16,392 bases of DNA, from assembly GCA_900321195.1 (NCBI GenBank), contig ONVG01000010.1:1-16392 (forward strand), given 5' to 3'. Below, piece by piece: positions 7,022 to 13,607 of the stretch (position 1 is the first letter of the stretch; each line of letters starts with the position of its first letter). A model generated the notes under the pieces. That model was given only the letters and a program-made list of their open reading frames with translations, made no database searches and was not told where the DNA came from. A program made the translations under genes and the position numbers. This DNA comes from an uncultured Eubacteriales bacterium (GTDB lineage Bacteria > Bacillota > Clostridia > Oscillospirales > Acutalibacteraceae).

Positions 7022-8029
7022 ATGGCATTTTATGATTCTATAAAGCTTGAAAAAGGCATGTACAACAGCGGCAGATCGCTTACTGAAATTCTTGAGGAGC
7101 TTGACCCGTCCGAAAACTACAAGGGCACTTCTCTTGACGGGCTTGATGCGTTCCAGCGTCAGCTCAAAAGATATGATATAAAGGTCGGCGGCGCTCATTC
7201 GGACAGCGTTCAGAAGTTCTTTGAAACATCAAACTCCGCTGCGCTTTTCCCTGAGTATGTTTCAAGAGCTGTTGCGATAGGTATGGAAAATTCCGATCAT
7301 CTTTCCGATATCGTTGCAGCCAGAACGGTTATTGACGGTATGGATTACCGCTCGGTCGTGTCTTCACCGACTGATGACGAAAAGTCACTCAAGCCTGTTC
7401 TTGAAGGCGCATCTCTTCCCGAAACTTATGTCAGAACAAATGAAAATCTTGTTAAGCTCATAAAAAGAGGAAGAATGCTCGTTGCTTCCTATGAGGCGAT
7501 AAAATATCAGCGCCTTGATCTCTTTACCGTCACTCTCAGACAGATAGGCGCTTACATAGCAAGACAGCAGCTTATCGATGCTGTTGATGTTCTTATAAAC
7601 GGTGACGGCAACAGCAATCCTGCCGAGGTAATAAATGCGGCAACAAGCGGTACTGTTACCTATGACGATCTTCTTGCACTCTGGGGAAAGATAACGCCCT
7701 ATGAGCTTAACACTTTGCTTGCGCCTACCGATGTTATGAAAAAGTTGCTTGCAATTACCGAAATGAAGGATGCTCATGCAGGTCTTGATTTTCAGGGTAC
7801 GGGAAAAATGATAACTCCTATGGGCGCAAAGCTTTTGCATGTTCCGGCTATGCCTTCATCAAAAATAATCGCGCTCGACAAGAACTGCGCTGTAGAAATG
7901 GTGCAGGCAGGCGGTATCACTATGGATACTGACAAGCTTATAGACAGACAGCTTGAAAGAGCGGCTATAAGCTGCACAGCAGGATTTGCTAAAATATTTG
8001 ACGGTGCATCTAAGGTGCTTGACTGCTGA
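7022..8029 (+). CDS. HK97-fold major capsid protein
   Basis: The 335-residue product is the main shell subunit. Family-like features are a helical N-terminal region (residues 15-60), a FFETSNSAALFPEYVSRAV segment leading into the long spine helix, the central LVKLIKRGRMLVASYEAIKYQRLDLF region that precedes the P-domain, and an adhesion-domain-like stretch (VINGDGNSNPAEV in full context about 195-210). The C-terminus contains IDRQLERAAISCTAGFAKIF. AAGGAGG precedes the ATG by nine bases, a strong site fitting high expression. A 184-base structured gap follows, unique in this compact operon. An encapsulin is unlikely because terminase, portal and protease genes accompany it. Confidence 0.87.
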   Translation: MAFYDSIKLEKGMYNSGRSLTEILEELDPSENYKGTSLDGLDAFQRQLKRYDIKVGGAHSDSVQKFFETSNSAALFPEYVSRAVAIGMENSDHLSDIVAARTVIDGMDYRSVVSSPTDDEKSLKPVLEGASLPETYVRTNENLVKLIKRGRMLVASYEAIKYQRLDLFTVTLRQIGAYIARQQLIDAVDVLINGDGNSNPAEVINAATSGTVTYDDLLALWGKITPYELNTLLAPTDVMKKLLAITEMKDAHAGLDFQGTGKMITPMGAKLLHVPAMPSSKIIALDKNCAVEMVQAGGITMDTDKLIDRQLERAAISCTAGFAKIFDGASKVLDC

Positions 8030-8213
8030 TGAATCGTTAAAGCCGGCAGTTTTAGTAAATGAGTTCGGGGCGGAGTGCCTACGCTGTCGATTTAGTTTTG
8101 TGAGGAAATAAAGTGACCGGCAGTTTGCCAGATTTTTTCGCAAGAAAAGGTTTCTTCCGGGTAAACTGCCGGTCAAAATTAATTTTCCTGACGCCATTTA
8201 AGGAGGTCTTGAC
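8030..8213 (+). promoter_or_regulatory. Structured intergenic region with long hairpin after the capsid gene
   Basis: This is the only sizeable non-coding gap in the virion operon. A 13-base perfect stem (8114-8126, TGACCGGCAGTTT, with 8163-8175), extendable by about three pairs, encloses roughly 30 bases that contain a smaller AGAAA/TTTCT hairpin. The 10-mer CCGGCAGTTT occurs a second time at 8043-8052, so two upstream copies could compete to pair with the single complement at 8163-8172. Bases AAAATTAATTTT follow, which is only a weak terminator tail. It may attenuate transcription or protect mRNA ends so that capsid outnumbers connector and tail proteins. No ORF longer than 14 codons was found on the plus strand here. 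It could also be a small inserted element. Confidence 0.6.
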
Positions 8214-8555
8214 TTGGAGATTGAAAATGTACTTATGATATTCGGAGAGCTTTCAGAGCTTAACGAGGATAAAGCTGCAAAATACCGCTGTCTTTGTGAA
8301 AGCGCAGTCAGAGCTGTAACCGACAGGATAAAAAATGCATCCTTTCGTGACTGCAAAAGACTTGAATATGCTGCGGCAGTCACCGCTTACTACAGATATA
8401 CTCTCACTCTTGAAAATAAGGATATAACCGTCGGAGAGATATCCGTTAAGCAGCCGCAAAGAAGGATAGAATGTGCAAAGCTTCTTCTTGAACAGGCTTT
8501 GGCTGATATCAGCGATATTTATGAGGACAGAGATTTTGTCTTTGAAAGGATATGA
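8214..8555 (+). CDS. Head-tail connector (adaptor) protein
   Basis: A 113-residue mostly alpha-helical protein directly after the capsid gene, where PBSX-like and HK97-like elements encode the gp6/YqbG-type adaptor that docks on the portal ring. Helices of AKYRCLCESAVRAVTDRI (about 22-39) and LEYAAAVTAYYRYTLTL (about 49-65) match that fold. The start is TTG at 8214, seven bases after AAGGAGG (8200-8206); no ATG is suitably placed. It ends three bases before the next gene. Confidence 0.7.
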   Translation: MEIENVLMIFGELSELNEDKAAKYRCLCESAVRAVTDRIKNASFRDCKRLEYAAAVTAYYRYTLTLENKDITVGEISVKQPQRRIECAKLLLEQALADISDIYEDRDFVFERI

Positions 8556-8558
8556 GAT

Positions 8559-8894
8559 ATGGAAGACGTTATAGGAAAGGCTATTGATGCAGCGGGTACG
8601 GAAGTGACCGTTTGCGTCAGCGGCTTTCAAAGAAAAGGAAGGGCTGTTATTTATCCTCTGAGATACAGGCAGAGCCGATGGGGAGGAGTTGAGGTATTGC
8701 GTGAAGGTCTGAGCGAGCCTGAAAGATATATCATGTTTTGCAGGATAGAGCTTGCTAAGGGACTTAAACGCGGAGATATCATCTGCGATGACGAAAACAG
8801 ATATCTCATGGTATTTATGGATGAATATTGCAGCAGAGTCGGAAATTATACAAGAGTATGTATGAGGAGGGAAAAAGTGCATGACTATGAATGA
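8559..8894 (+). CDS. Head closure / head-tail joining protein
   Basis: The 111-residue product ends in the beta-rich motif GDIICDDENRYLMVFMDEYCSR, which is characteristic of small head-closure (stopper) proteins of the XkdI/YqbH kind that plug the connector after packaging. Position after the adaptor and before the tail terminator agrees. It overlaps the next gene by 14 bases. The family assignment rests on order plus this motif. Confidence 0.6.
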   Translation: MEDVIGKAIDAAGTEVTVCVSGFQRKGRAVIYPLRYRQSRWGGVEVLREGLSEPERYIMFCRIELAKGLKRGDIICDDENRYLMVFMDEYCSRVGNYTRVCMRREKVHDYE

Positions 8895-9309
8895 GAGATA
8901 TGCTGACAGTATTGCGGAAGCATTAAAGAGAAATACCGAACTTGACGGTATGAGAATAGTAAAGGCTTTTTCGGGTGAAGCTGTCGGTCAGCCTGTTGAT
9001 GCTCCGCTTGTATCTGTGGGACTTGAAAGGGCTGACAGATACGGCTTTCTTCTCGGATATGACAATGATATGTTCGGCAGTGAAAAAATTGTCGTCAGTG
9101 TTCTTTCAGATGAAGGACAGGGCGGAGAGTACTGCACGGATGCAGCCGAAAAGGTTTGCAGAGCCGTACTCAGCAGTGATGAGGACAAGCTTATATGCTC
9201 GGTCAGCGCAGATAAATTGATGTACGATAAACAGAATTTTGCATATAAAGTAGTAATGAGATTTACGCTTGCTGAGATAAGTATGTGCGTTCGGGAGGGG
9301 AGTGCTTGA
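8881..9309 (+). CDS. Tail terminator / tail completion protein
   Basis: The 142-residue product has an N-terminal helix (NERYADSIAEALKRN), a central beta hairpin region (PLVSVGLERADRYGFLLGYDN), an acidic helix DAAEKVCRAVL and a final strand pair ending MRFTLAEISM. This matches the alpha/beta layout of XkdJ/gpU-type proteins that cap the tail tube where it joins the head. ATG 8881 is preferred over ATG 8887 because GGAGG (8866-8870) lies 10 rather than 16 bases upstream. The gene overlaps both neighbours. Confidence 0.6.
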   Translation: MTMNERYADSIAEALKRNTELDGMRIVKAFSGEAVGQPVDAPLVSVGLERADRYGFLLGYDNDMFGSEKIVVSVLSDEGQGGEYCTDAAEKVCRAVLSSDEDKLICSVSADKLMYDKQNFAYKVVMRFTLAEISMCVREGSA

Positions 9310-9698
9310 ACAGAATAAGGGCATTATGCGGCAGGGATGTTGTCATATCGATAAACGGAAGGAAGCTTTTGCAGGCTGAAAGCGCTGAGCTGAGAAATAT
9401 TTCGGAGATGCACAGGATAAGATCATGCTTTTGCAGCGATGATGTGGCTTATGTTGCAGGAAAAAGAGAATATAAGCTGAATCTTGTGGGGCTGAAATTC
9501 AGGCAGCCGTTTGAGAACTGTAATTTTTACGACCTTGATGATTTTACGGTGACGATAGAGCTTGACGGAACTAACATAACTCTTGAAGGCTGTGTGTGGG
9601 ATGATTTTAAAGCTGTTGCAAAGCCTGAGAGCTTTCGCGAGCATATAAGCATAATTGCGCTGAGAATGAGAACGGAGGATGAAGTTGGAGGAGCTTGA
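9306..9698 (+). CDS. Probable tail tube protein
   Basis: The 130-residue beta-rich product begins LNRIRALCGRDVVISINGRKLLQ and contains alternating strands (KREYKLNLVGLKF, DFTVTIELDGTNITLEGC) with a final strand EHISIIALRMR. This resembles the XkdM/gpFII-type tube fold, with strands forming the inner lumen and a long loop. A TTG at 9306 is the best start: it overlaps the previous stop as TTGA and follows GGAGGGG by about five bases. An in-frame GTG at 9285 lies upstream of that ribosome binding site. In related elements a sheath gene comes just before this position and a tail chaperone plus a long tape-measure gene just after it; both are absent. Confidence 0.6.
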   Translation: MNRIRALCGRDVVISINGRKLLQAESAELRNISEMHRIRSCFCSDDVAYVAGKREYKLNLVGLKFRQPFENCNFYDLDDFTVTIELDGTNITLEGCVWDDFKAVAKPESFREHISIIALRMRTEDEVGGA

Positions 9699-9834
9699 AA
9701 ATATAAGCCTGATACACAGAAAATTCGGTTCAGGTGAGCTTGATGAGCTTGAAAATATCTCGGAGCTGATAAACGAGGATTCATTGAGATACGAGAGGAT
9801 ACTTGATATGGAGGATGAAGTAAATGAACTGTAA
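9685..9834 (+). CDS. Small acidic protein in the tail-chaperone position
   Basis: A short gene of 49 codons, start TTG at 9685, six bases after GGAGG (9674-9678). An in-frame ATG at 9679 touches the GGAGG and is less likely. The product is very acidic and helical, with a repeated LEELENIS / LDELENIS element at its start and middle. It overlaps its upstream neighbour by 14 bases and its downstream neighbour by 11, which strongly supports translation. XkdN-type tail assembly chaperones sit here in PBSX and are also acidic, but are much longer. It may be a reduced chaperone, a minimal substitute for tape measure, or unrelated. Confidence 0.6.
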   Translation: MEELENISLIHRKFGSGELDELENISELINEDSLRYERILDMEDEVNEL

Positions 9835-10342
9835 GGGCAGGATGAGTTTCAGGGATTTTATCTTTCCCGTTAACCCGTACATCATAAGGATAAGCCACAA
9901 GAGGTCTGTTTCGGACAGAAAGATACCTTTTTCCGATGATGTTGTTTCGGATATGGGACTTAACAGCAGGATAATAAAGGGAGAAGGCGAATTTTTCGGC
10001 AGCAGTGCGGAGAATGATTTCCGCAGGCTCAGGGAAATGCATGAAAAGGGTGAGGGTATGCTTTATGTACCCTCACAAAAGCCTGTTTATGCTTATTTTT
10101 CTGAACTGGAGCTTATCGGGCGTGATATTGAAGGAGTGATAAAGTACAGCTTTACATTCATTGAGAGCCGTGAAAAAAAGAGTATAAAGGAAGCATCCGG
10201 AATGATATCCGACGGCAGACATTCCCTTTGGAACTATTCTTATATAAGCGGTACGGATATAGAAACTCTTATTGAGCTTAATCCTGATGTAAAGCGTCCT
10301 GATGATATGATACCGGCAGGAAGGAGGATAATACTTTGCTGA
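9824..10342 (+). CDS. LysM-containing baseplate protein (XkdP / gpN-like)
   Basis: The 172-residue product has an N-terminal domain (1-115) with FRDFIFPVNPYIIRISHKR and YAYFSELELIGRDIEGVIKYSF, as in XkdP and Mu gpN-type baseplate proteins at the tail tip. A C-terminal LysM-like domain occupies about 132-171 (LWNYSYISGTDIETLIELNPDV, then IPAGRRIIL). LysM domains often bind peptidoglycan, but in tail proteins they mainly mediate assembly. ATG 9824 follows GGAGG by nine bases. An inner ATG at 9842 has a poor site. The short N-terminal part is complete by order and overlap with neighbours. Confidence 0.75.
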   Translation: MNCKGRMSFRDFIFPVNPYIIRISHKRSVSDRKIPFSDDVVSDMGLNSRIIKGEGEFFGSSAENDFRRLREMHEKGEGMLYVPSQKPVYAYFSELELIGRDIEGVIKYSFTFIESREKKSIKEASGMISDGRHSLWNYSYISGTDIETLIELNPDVKRPDDMIPAGRRIILC

Positions 10343-11253
10343 CATATTCTCTTACTGATGCTGACGGAAGATCAAAGGAGCTTAAAAAGCCGCTAAAGGT
10401 CAGCTTTATTTCATCCGAAAACGCGCCTGCTGACAGGCTTACGGCAGTTTTTGCCGTTAAGGGCAGGATACCTGTACTTCATTCGATAGATGTTTATGAC
10501 GGCAGGGAAAAGATATTCACCGGCCTTGTTGATTCTCAGACAGATGAATGTACGAAAAACGGTGTGCTCCTTACTGTTTCGGCAAGAAGTCTTGAATGCA
10601 TTCTTCTTGACAATGAGGCTATGCCGCAGACTTACTGTATGCCGTCCATGCCGCTTCTTATGAAAAGACATTTCGCGCCGCTCGGCTTTGAGAAATTCAT
10701 AGGTACAAACAAGGCTTTCAACGGTGAGATTACTATAAGCAAGGGCATGAGCGAATGGAGTGTGCTTAAAAGCTTCTGTGAATCGTTTGTCGGTACATAT
10801 CCTCGGATAACAAAAGACGGTGCTATAGATATATCCGGCGGAGCAAAGCAGGAAATAAGAATATCCCGTGACAGGATAATATCCTTGAAGCACAGTCTGA
10901 AAAACAGCGCACTGATATCACATGCTGTCGCAAGGACTCACACGGGCGGAGTTTATTCTATGCCTTTGGTAAGCAGACTTGCGGAAAAAGCAGGTGTGAA
11001 ACGAAAAAGATATATAAACTCCATTGACGGCAAAAGCAGGACCGTATTATCCGCTAAAAGGCTTATGGAAAGGTCTGAGCAGCAGTATGAGCAGATAACG
11101 GCTGACTGCTGCGGCTGTATAATATGTGATGTCGGTACAGTGCTGACGCTCGAAAAGGACAGGAAAAAATATATCGTAAGTGAGATAAATTATATGCTCG
11201 GTTCGGACGGTGAGCATACTGTTATATATGCTCATTCCGCAGCTGAGAATTGA
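10336..11253 (+). CDS. Baseplate hub protein (XkdQ / Mu gpP / gpD-like)
   Basis: The 305-residue product corresponds to the trimeric hub at the tail tip that carries the spike. Typical features are early FTGLVDSQTDECTKNGVLLTVSARS (about 56-81), a middle GEITISKGMSEWSVLKSFCESF segment resembling the LysM-like or inserted domain of gp27-type hubs, and a C-terminal GTVLTLEKDRKKYIVSEINYML strand set. The start is TTG at 10336, eight bases after AGGAGG (10322-10327). It overlaps the previous gene by seven bases, and the spike gene follows 15 bases later. Confidence 0.8.
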   Translation: MLTYSLTDADGRSKELKKPLKVSFISSENAPADRLTAVFAVKGRIPVLHSIDVYDGREKIFTGLVDSQTDECTKNGVLLTVSARSLECILLDNEAMPQTYCMPSMPLLMKRHFAPLGFEKFIGTNKAFNGEITISKGMSEWSVLKSFCESFVGTYPRITKDGAIDISGGAKQEIRISRDRIISLKHSLKNSALISHAVARTHTGGVYSMPLVSRLAEKAGVKRKRYINSIDGKSRTVLSAKRLMERSEQQYEQITADCCGCIICDVGTVLTLEKDRKKYIVSEINYMLGSDGEHTVIYAHSAAEN

Positions 11254-11268
11254 AAGGAGCGATGCGCT

Positions 11269-11631
11269 TTGAAAATTTCAGGAAAGCTTGTCAGAAACAG
11301 ACAGAAAGCAAAATCATGTACCGCCGGAAGAATACAGAACAGCGCTGACAGAAGGATATCAGCCGCTGCCGTAAACGGAAAGGGACAGTTTTCTATAGTT
11401 TCTCCCTGGGGATTTGAATATATCCCCGACCTTAATGATGACGCTGTTATAATCAGCGGTGACAGCGAAAGAATGTGCATAGGAGTAAAGCAGAAAAACA
11501 ACTACTACAATATCGAGCCGGGTGAGGTCGTGATACATTCGGATCTTGACACGTTCATCCACATTACGAATGACGGCAAGATATATCTCAACGGCGATAT
11601 TTATGTAAACGGACAAAGACTGGAGGTGTAG
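11269..11631 (+). CDS. Baseplate spike / assembly protein (gpV or XkdR-like)
   Basis: The 120-residue product has an OB-like middle (GKGQFSIVSPWGFEYIPDLNDDAVII) and a beta-helix-like C-terminal end with short repeated strands (DGKIYLNGDIYVNGQ), as in small phage central spikes. No HxH iron-binding tip is visible. The start is TTG at 11269, nine bases after AAAGGAG; ATG 11262 opens a different short frame. The frame ends at a TAG (11629-11631), the only TAG among the stops I checked in this window, and continues open in the same phase into the gp25-like sequence. The product could be a separate spike or the first half of a readthrough fusion. Confidence 0.75.
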   Translation: MKISGKLVRNRQKAKSCTAGRIQNSADRRISAAAVNGKGQFSIVSPWGFEYIPDLNDDAVIISGDSERMCIGVKQKNNYYNIEPGEVVIHSDLDTFIHITNDGKIYLNGDIYVNGQRLEV

Positions 11632-11970
11632 CTTACGGATACGGCTTTAAGTATTAACGGCGATATACTTGTTGATGATAGCGGGAATATTTCTCTGCTG
11701 TCCGATAAGGAGGAGATAAGGCAAAGACTGTATATAATGCTTTCCGCAAGACTTGGCGGATTTATCTATGACAGGGAGCTTGGAAGCGAGCTTTACCGCG
11801 CCTCACTGAGTGATGCCGGTGAGATATCGGCGCTTGCAAGAAAGGCGCTTTGCAGGATCCCCGAAGCCGAGGTAACAGGAGTTGATGTATCAGACAATAT
11901 GCTTTGTGTAAGCATTGAATATGAGGGGAATGTTTATGATATAAATGTCAGAAGGAGTGTGGAACAATGA
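11632..11970 (+). CDS. gp25 / gpW-like baseplate wedge protein lacking a normal start codon
   Basis: The reading frame encodes a typical gp25/XkdS-type lysozyme-like wedge protein: TDTALSINGDILVDDSGNIS, then KEEIRQRLYIMLSARLGGFIYDRELGSEL and a C-terminal NVRRSVEQ. Such proteins begin with M-T-D in relatives I know, which here aligns with codons CTT ACG GAT at 11632-11640. A GGAGGTG ribosome binding site (11622-11628) lies correctly for this point, but no ATG, GTG or TTG is there. ATG 11737 would delete about 35 conserved residues. Options are an ACG start at 11635, loss of one G from an ancestral TTGACG, TAG readthrough from the spike, or a sequence error. The gene overlaps the next by ATGA. 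Confidence 0.8.
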   Translation, partial: LTDTALSINGDILVDDSGNISLLSDKEEIRQRLYIMLSARLGGFIYDRELGSELYRASLSDAGEISALARKALCRIPEAEVTGVDVSDNMLCVSIEYEGNVYDINVRRSVEQ

Positions 11971-13031
11971 ATATTACATATGATGAGCTGCTTGAAAGGA
12001 TGAGCGATAAGTTTACAGAGCTGTCGGGTTTTGAACCCGACAGTGCAAGCGATATAGGCATAAGGCTGCATCTGCTTGCCGGAGAGCTTTTTTCTCTTAA
12101 TACCGAGCTTGCATGGATAAAAAAGCAGATGTTCCCTAATACAGCGTCCGGCGAAATGCTTGATCTTCATGCAGCTCAGAGAGGACTTGAAAGGCAAAGA
12201 GGAGCAAAGGCAAAGGGAACGATAGCATTTATTCTCGATATGCCTGTGGAATTTGATGTTATCGTGCCGGCAGGAACTATATGCACTAATGATGAAGGCT
12301 CTCTCAACTATATAACAAGTCAGGAATATACGATAAGACGGGGAAGTACTGTTCTTATGGCTGAATGCGAGGCAGAAAAAAGCGGCACGATATACAATAC
12401 CGGTATCGGCAAGGTAAAGACTATAGTTACATATTTTTCTGTCGGTCTGAGCATAAGCAATTCAACGTCATTTACCGGCGGTACCGATGATGAAGATGAC
12501 GAGTCACTCAGAAAGAGGATATTTGAGAGCTGCAGATTAAGTCCCGACGGTGTGAACGCCGCATATTTTGAAGGTCTTGCATGCGGCGTTGACGGTATTC
12601 AGTCCGCTAAGGCTTACAGTATCGCAAATGATCCCGGACGTGTCATTGTCGTTCTTGGAGGACGCGGAGCTATACCGGATTCAGGCGCATTTTCGCAGGC
12701 TTCATCTTTATTGCAGAGTGCAAAGCCTATCGGTATAAACATGCTCGTTCAGAACTGCGGTCTTAAAAATACAGATGTAAGTGTCAGCATAAAAGCAGGC
12801 AGCGGCTATTCTTTTTCGGGTATCGCGGATAACGTAAGGGACAGGATAAGAAGATTTTTTTCGGAGCTTTCTGTCGGCGAGGATGTTCTTATTTCGGCGC
12901 TCGGAAAGGCTATACTTGAAGTCAGCGGAGTTGAGAACTATTCGTTTGGCAATATGAGCGATACCGCTGTGGCAAATGCCGAAATGGGAAAATTAGGTAC
13001 GCTTTCCGTTACCGAGATGCAGGGAGGATAA
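11967..13031 (+). CDS. Baseplate protein J (XkdT / Mu gp47-like)
   Basis: The 354-residue product is a gpJ-type wedge protein, which forms the baseplate ring with gp25-like and gpI-like partners. Features are an N-terminal helix region ending in ASGEMLDLHAAQRGLERQRGA, a beta domain FDVIVPAGTICTNDEGSLNY, the family turn GGTDDEDDESLRKRIFESCR (about 171-190) and a C-terminal helix DNVRDRIRRFFSEL. The length is normal and no break is seen. It starts at ATG 11967, overlapping the preceding stop. Its presence argues for an originally contractile-tailed (myovirus) ancestor. Confidence 0.88.
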   Translation: MNITYDELLERMSDKFTELSGFEPDSASDIGIRLHLLAGELFSLNTELAWIKKQMFPNTASGEMLDLHAAQRGLERQRGAKAKGTIAFILDMPVEFDVIVPAGTICTNDEGSLNYITSQEYTIRRGSTVLMAECEAEKSGTIYNTGIGKVKTIVTYFSVGLSISNSTSFTGGTDDEDDESLRKRIFESCRLSPDGVNAAYFEGLACGVDGIQSAKAYSIANDPGRVIVVLGGRGAIPDSGAFSQASSLLQSAKPIGINMLVQNCGLKNTDVSVSIKAGSGYSFSGIADNVRDRIRRFFSELSVGEDVLISALGKAILEVSGVENYSFGNMSDTAVANAEMGKLGTLSVTEMQGG

Positions 13032-13032
13032 A

Positions 13033-13506
13033 ATGTCGGAATTTGATAGAATGAGCCGTATACTTTCGGATACCGGACTGTACTCGGCAGAGCAGGGAAG
13101 TGTAGTCTATGCCGAGCTTATGGCTTATGCCGAAGGACTTGACATGTTTTTCGGAGAAGCTGAGGAGCTTTTGCGTGAATGCTTTGTAAGCACAGCCGAA
13201 AGCTATGGCATTACTCTCAGAGAAGCGCTTTTTCACAGGGTAAGATTCAACTCAACGCTTCAGGAGAAGCGTGACAGACTTACGGCAGCGCTGTCTGTGT
13301 GTCAGAAGGATAACACAACTCAGGGAATGCAGAAAATATGTAACGCCTTCGGTGTTGACGGGACATTTACCTTTGATATTTCCGAAATGAAGATAACCTT
13401 TGAATGCACAAGGACAATGACGGAATATGTCAGAAGTCAGCTTGAAGAGCAGATGTGTGTGTTAATGCCATGCTGGTGCTTGTTTGAGTTAACGCTCAGT
13501 AATTGA
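13033..13506 (+). CDS. Baseplate protein I (XkdU / YmfQ-like)
   Basis: The 157-residue product matches YmfQ/gpI proteins: a helical N-terminal half with VVYAELMAYAEGLDMFFGEAEELL, then the typical RESFVSTAESYGITLREAL-like segment, and a C-terminal beta part with FTFDISEMKITFECT. It is the last gene of the operon and begins one base after the previous stop behind GGGAGG. In related elements tail fibre genes, a holin and an amidase follow; here a terminator follows instead. Confidence 0.8.
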   Translation: MSEFDRMSRILSDTGLYSAEQGSVVYAELMAYAEGLDMFFGEAEELLRECFVSTAESYGITLREALFHRVRFNSTLQEKRDRLTAALSVCQKDNTTQGMQKICNAFGVDGTFTFDISEMKITFECTRTMTEYVRSQLEEQMCVLMPCWCLFELTLSN

Positions 13507-13529
13507 AAATAAGAAATTGATTATCATAA

Positions 13530-13573
13530 AAACAAAAGCTCGGCAAACTCTTTTTGGGGAGTTTGCCGAGCTT
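13530..13573 (-). terminator. Strong hairpin between convergent virion operon and pullulanase gene
   Basis: A perfect 15-base stem, AAGCTCGGCAAACTC (13536-13550) with its complement at 13559-13573, has an 8-base loop. On the minus strand it is followed by TTTTGTTTTTATG, a good tail for ending the pullulanase transcript. On the plus strand the tail is weak (CGTTATG), but the stem may still end virion transcripts. Confidence 0.85.
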
Positions 13574-13607
13574 CGTTATGCCCGTTTATATGGGTAAGCT
13601 CTGAGGT

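Noticed and set aside
7022..8029. Capsid gene as a stand-alone encapsulin
   Set aside because: Terminase, portal, protease and connector genes in the same operon indicate a DNA-packaging capsid.
8055..8100. Possible tRNA-like or small peptide in the capsid-connector gap
   Set aside because: No cloverleaf or T-loop consensus could be built, and the only ATG frame has 14 codons without a ribosome binding site.
8253..8882. A 209-codon minus-strand open frame opposite the connector genes
   Set aside because: It lies entirely opposite two well-supported overlapping plus-strand genes, has no ribosome binding site or family features, and fits a shadow of their codon use.
10411..10893. A 160-codon minus-strand open frame inside the hub gene
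   Set aside because: It is antisense to a recognisable baseplate hub gene and has low-complexity, atypical composition.
2682..13607. Prophage attachment repeats at the ends of the virion operon
   Set aside because: I compared the two edges by eye and found no direct repeat beyond AT-rich short matches, nor a tRNA gene at either end.
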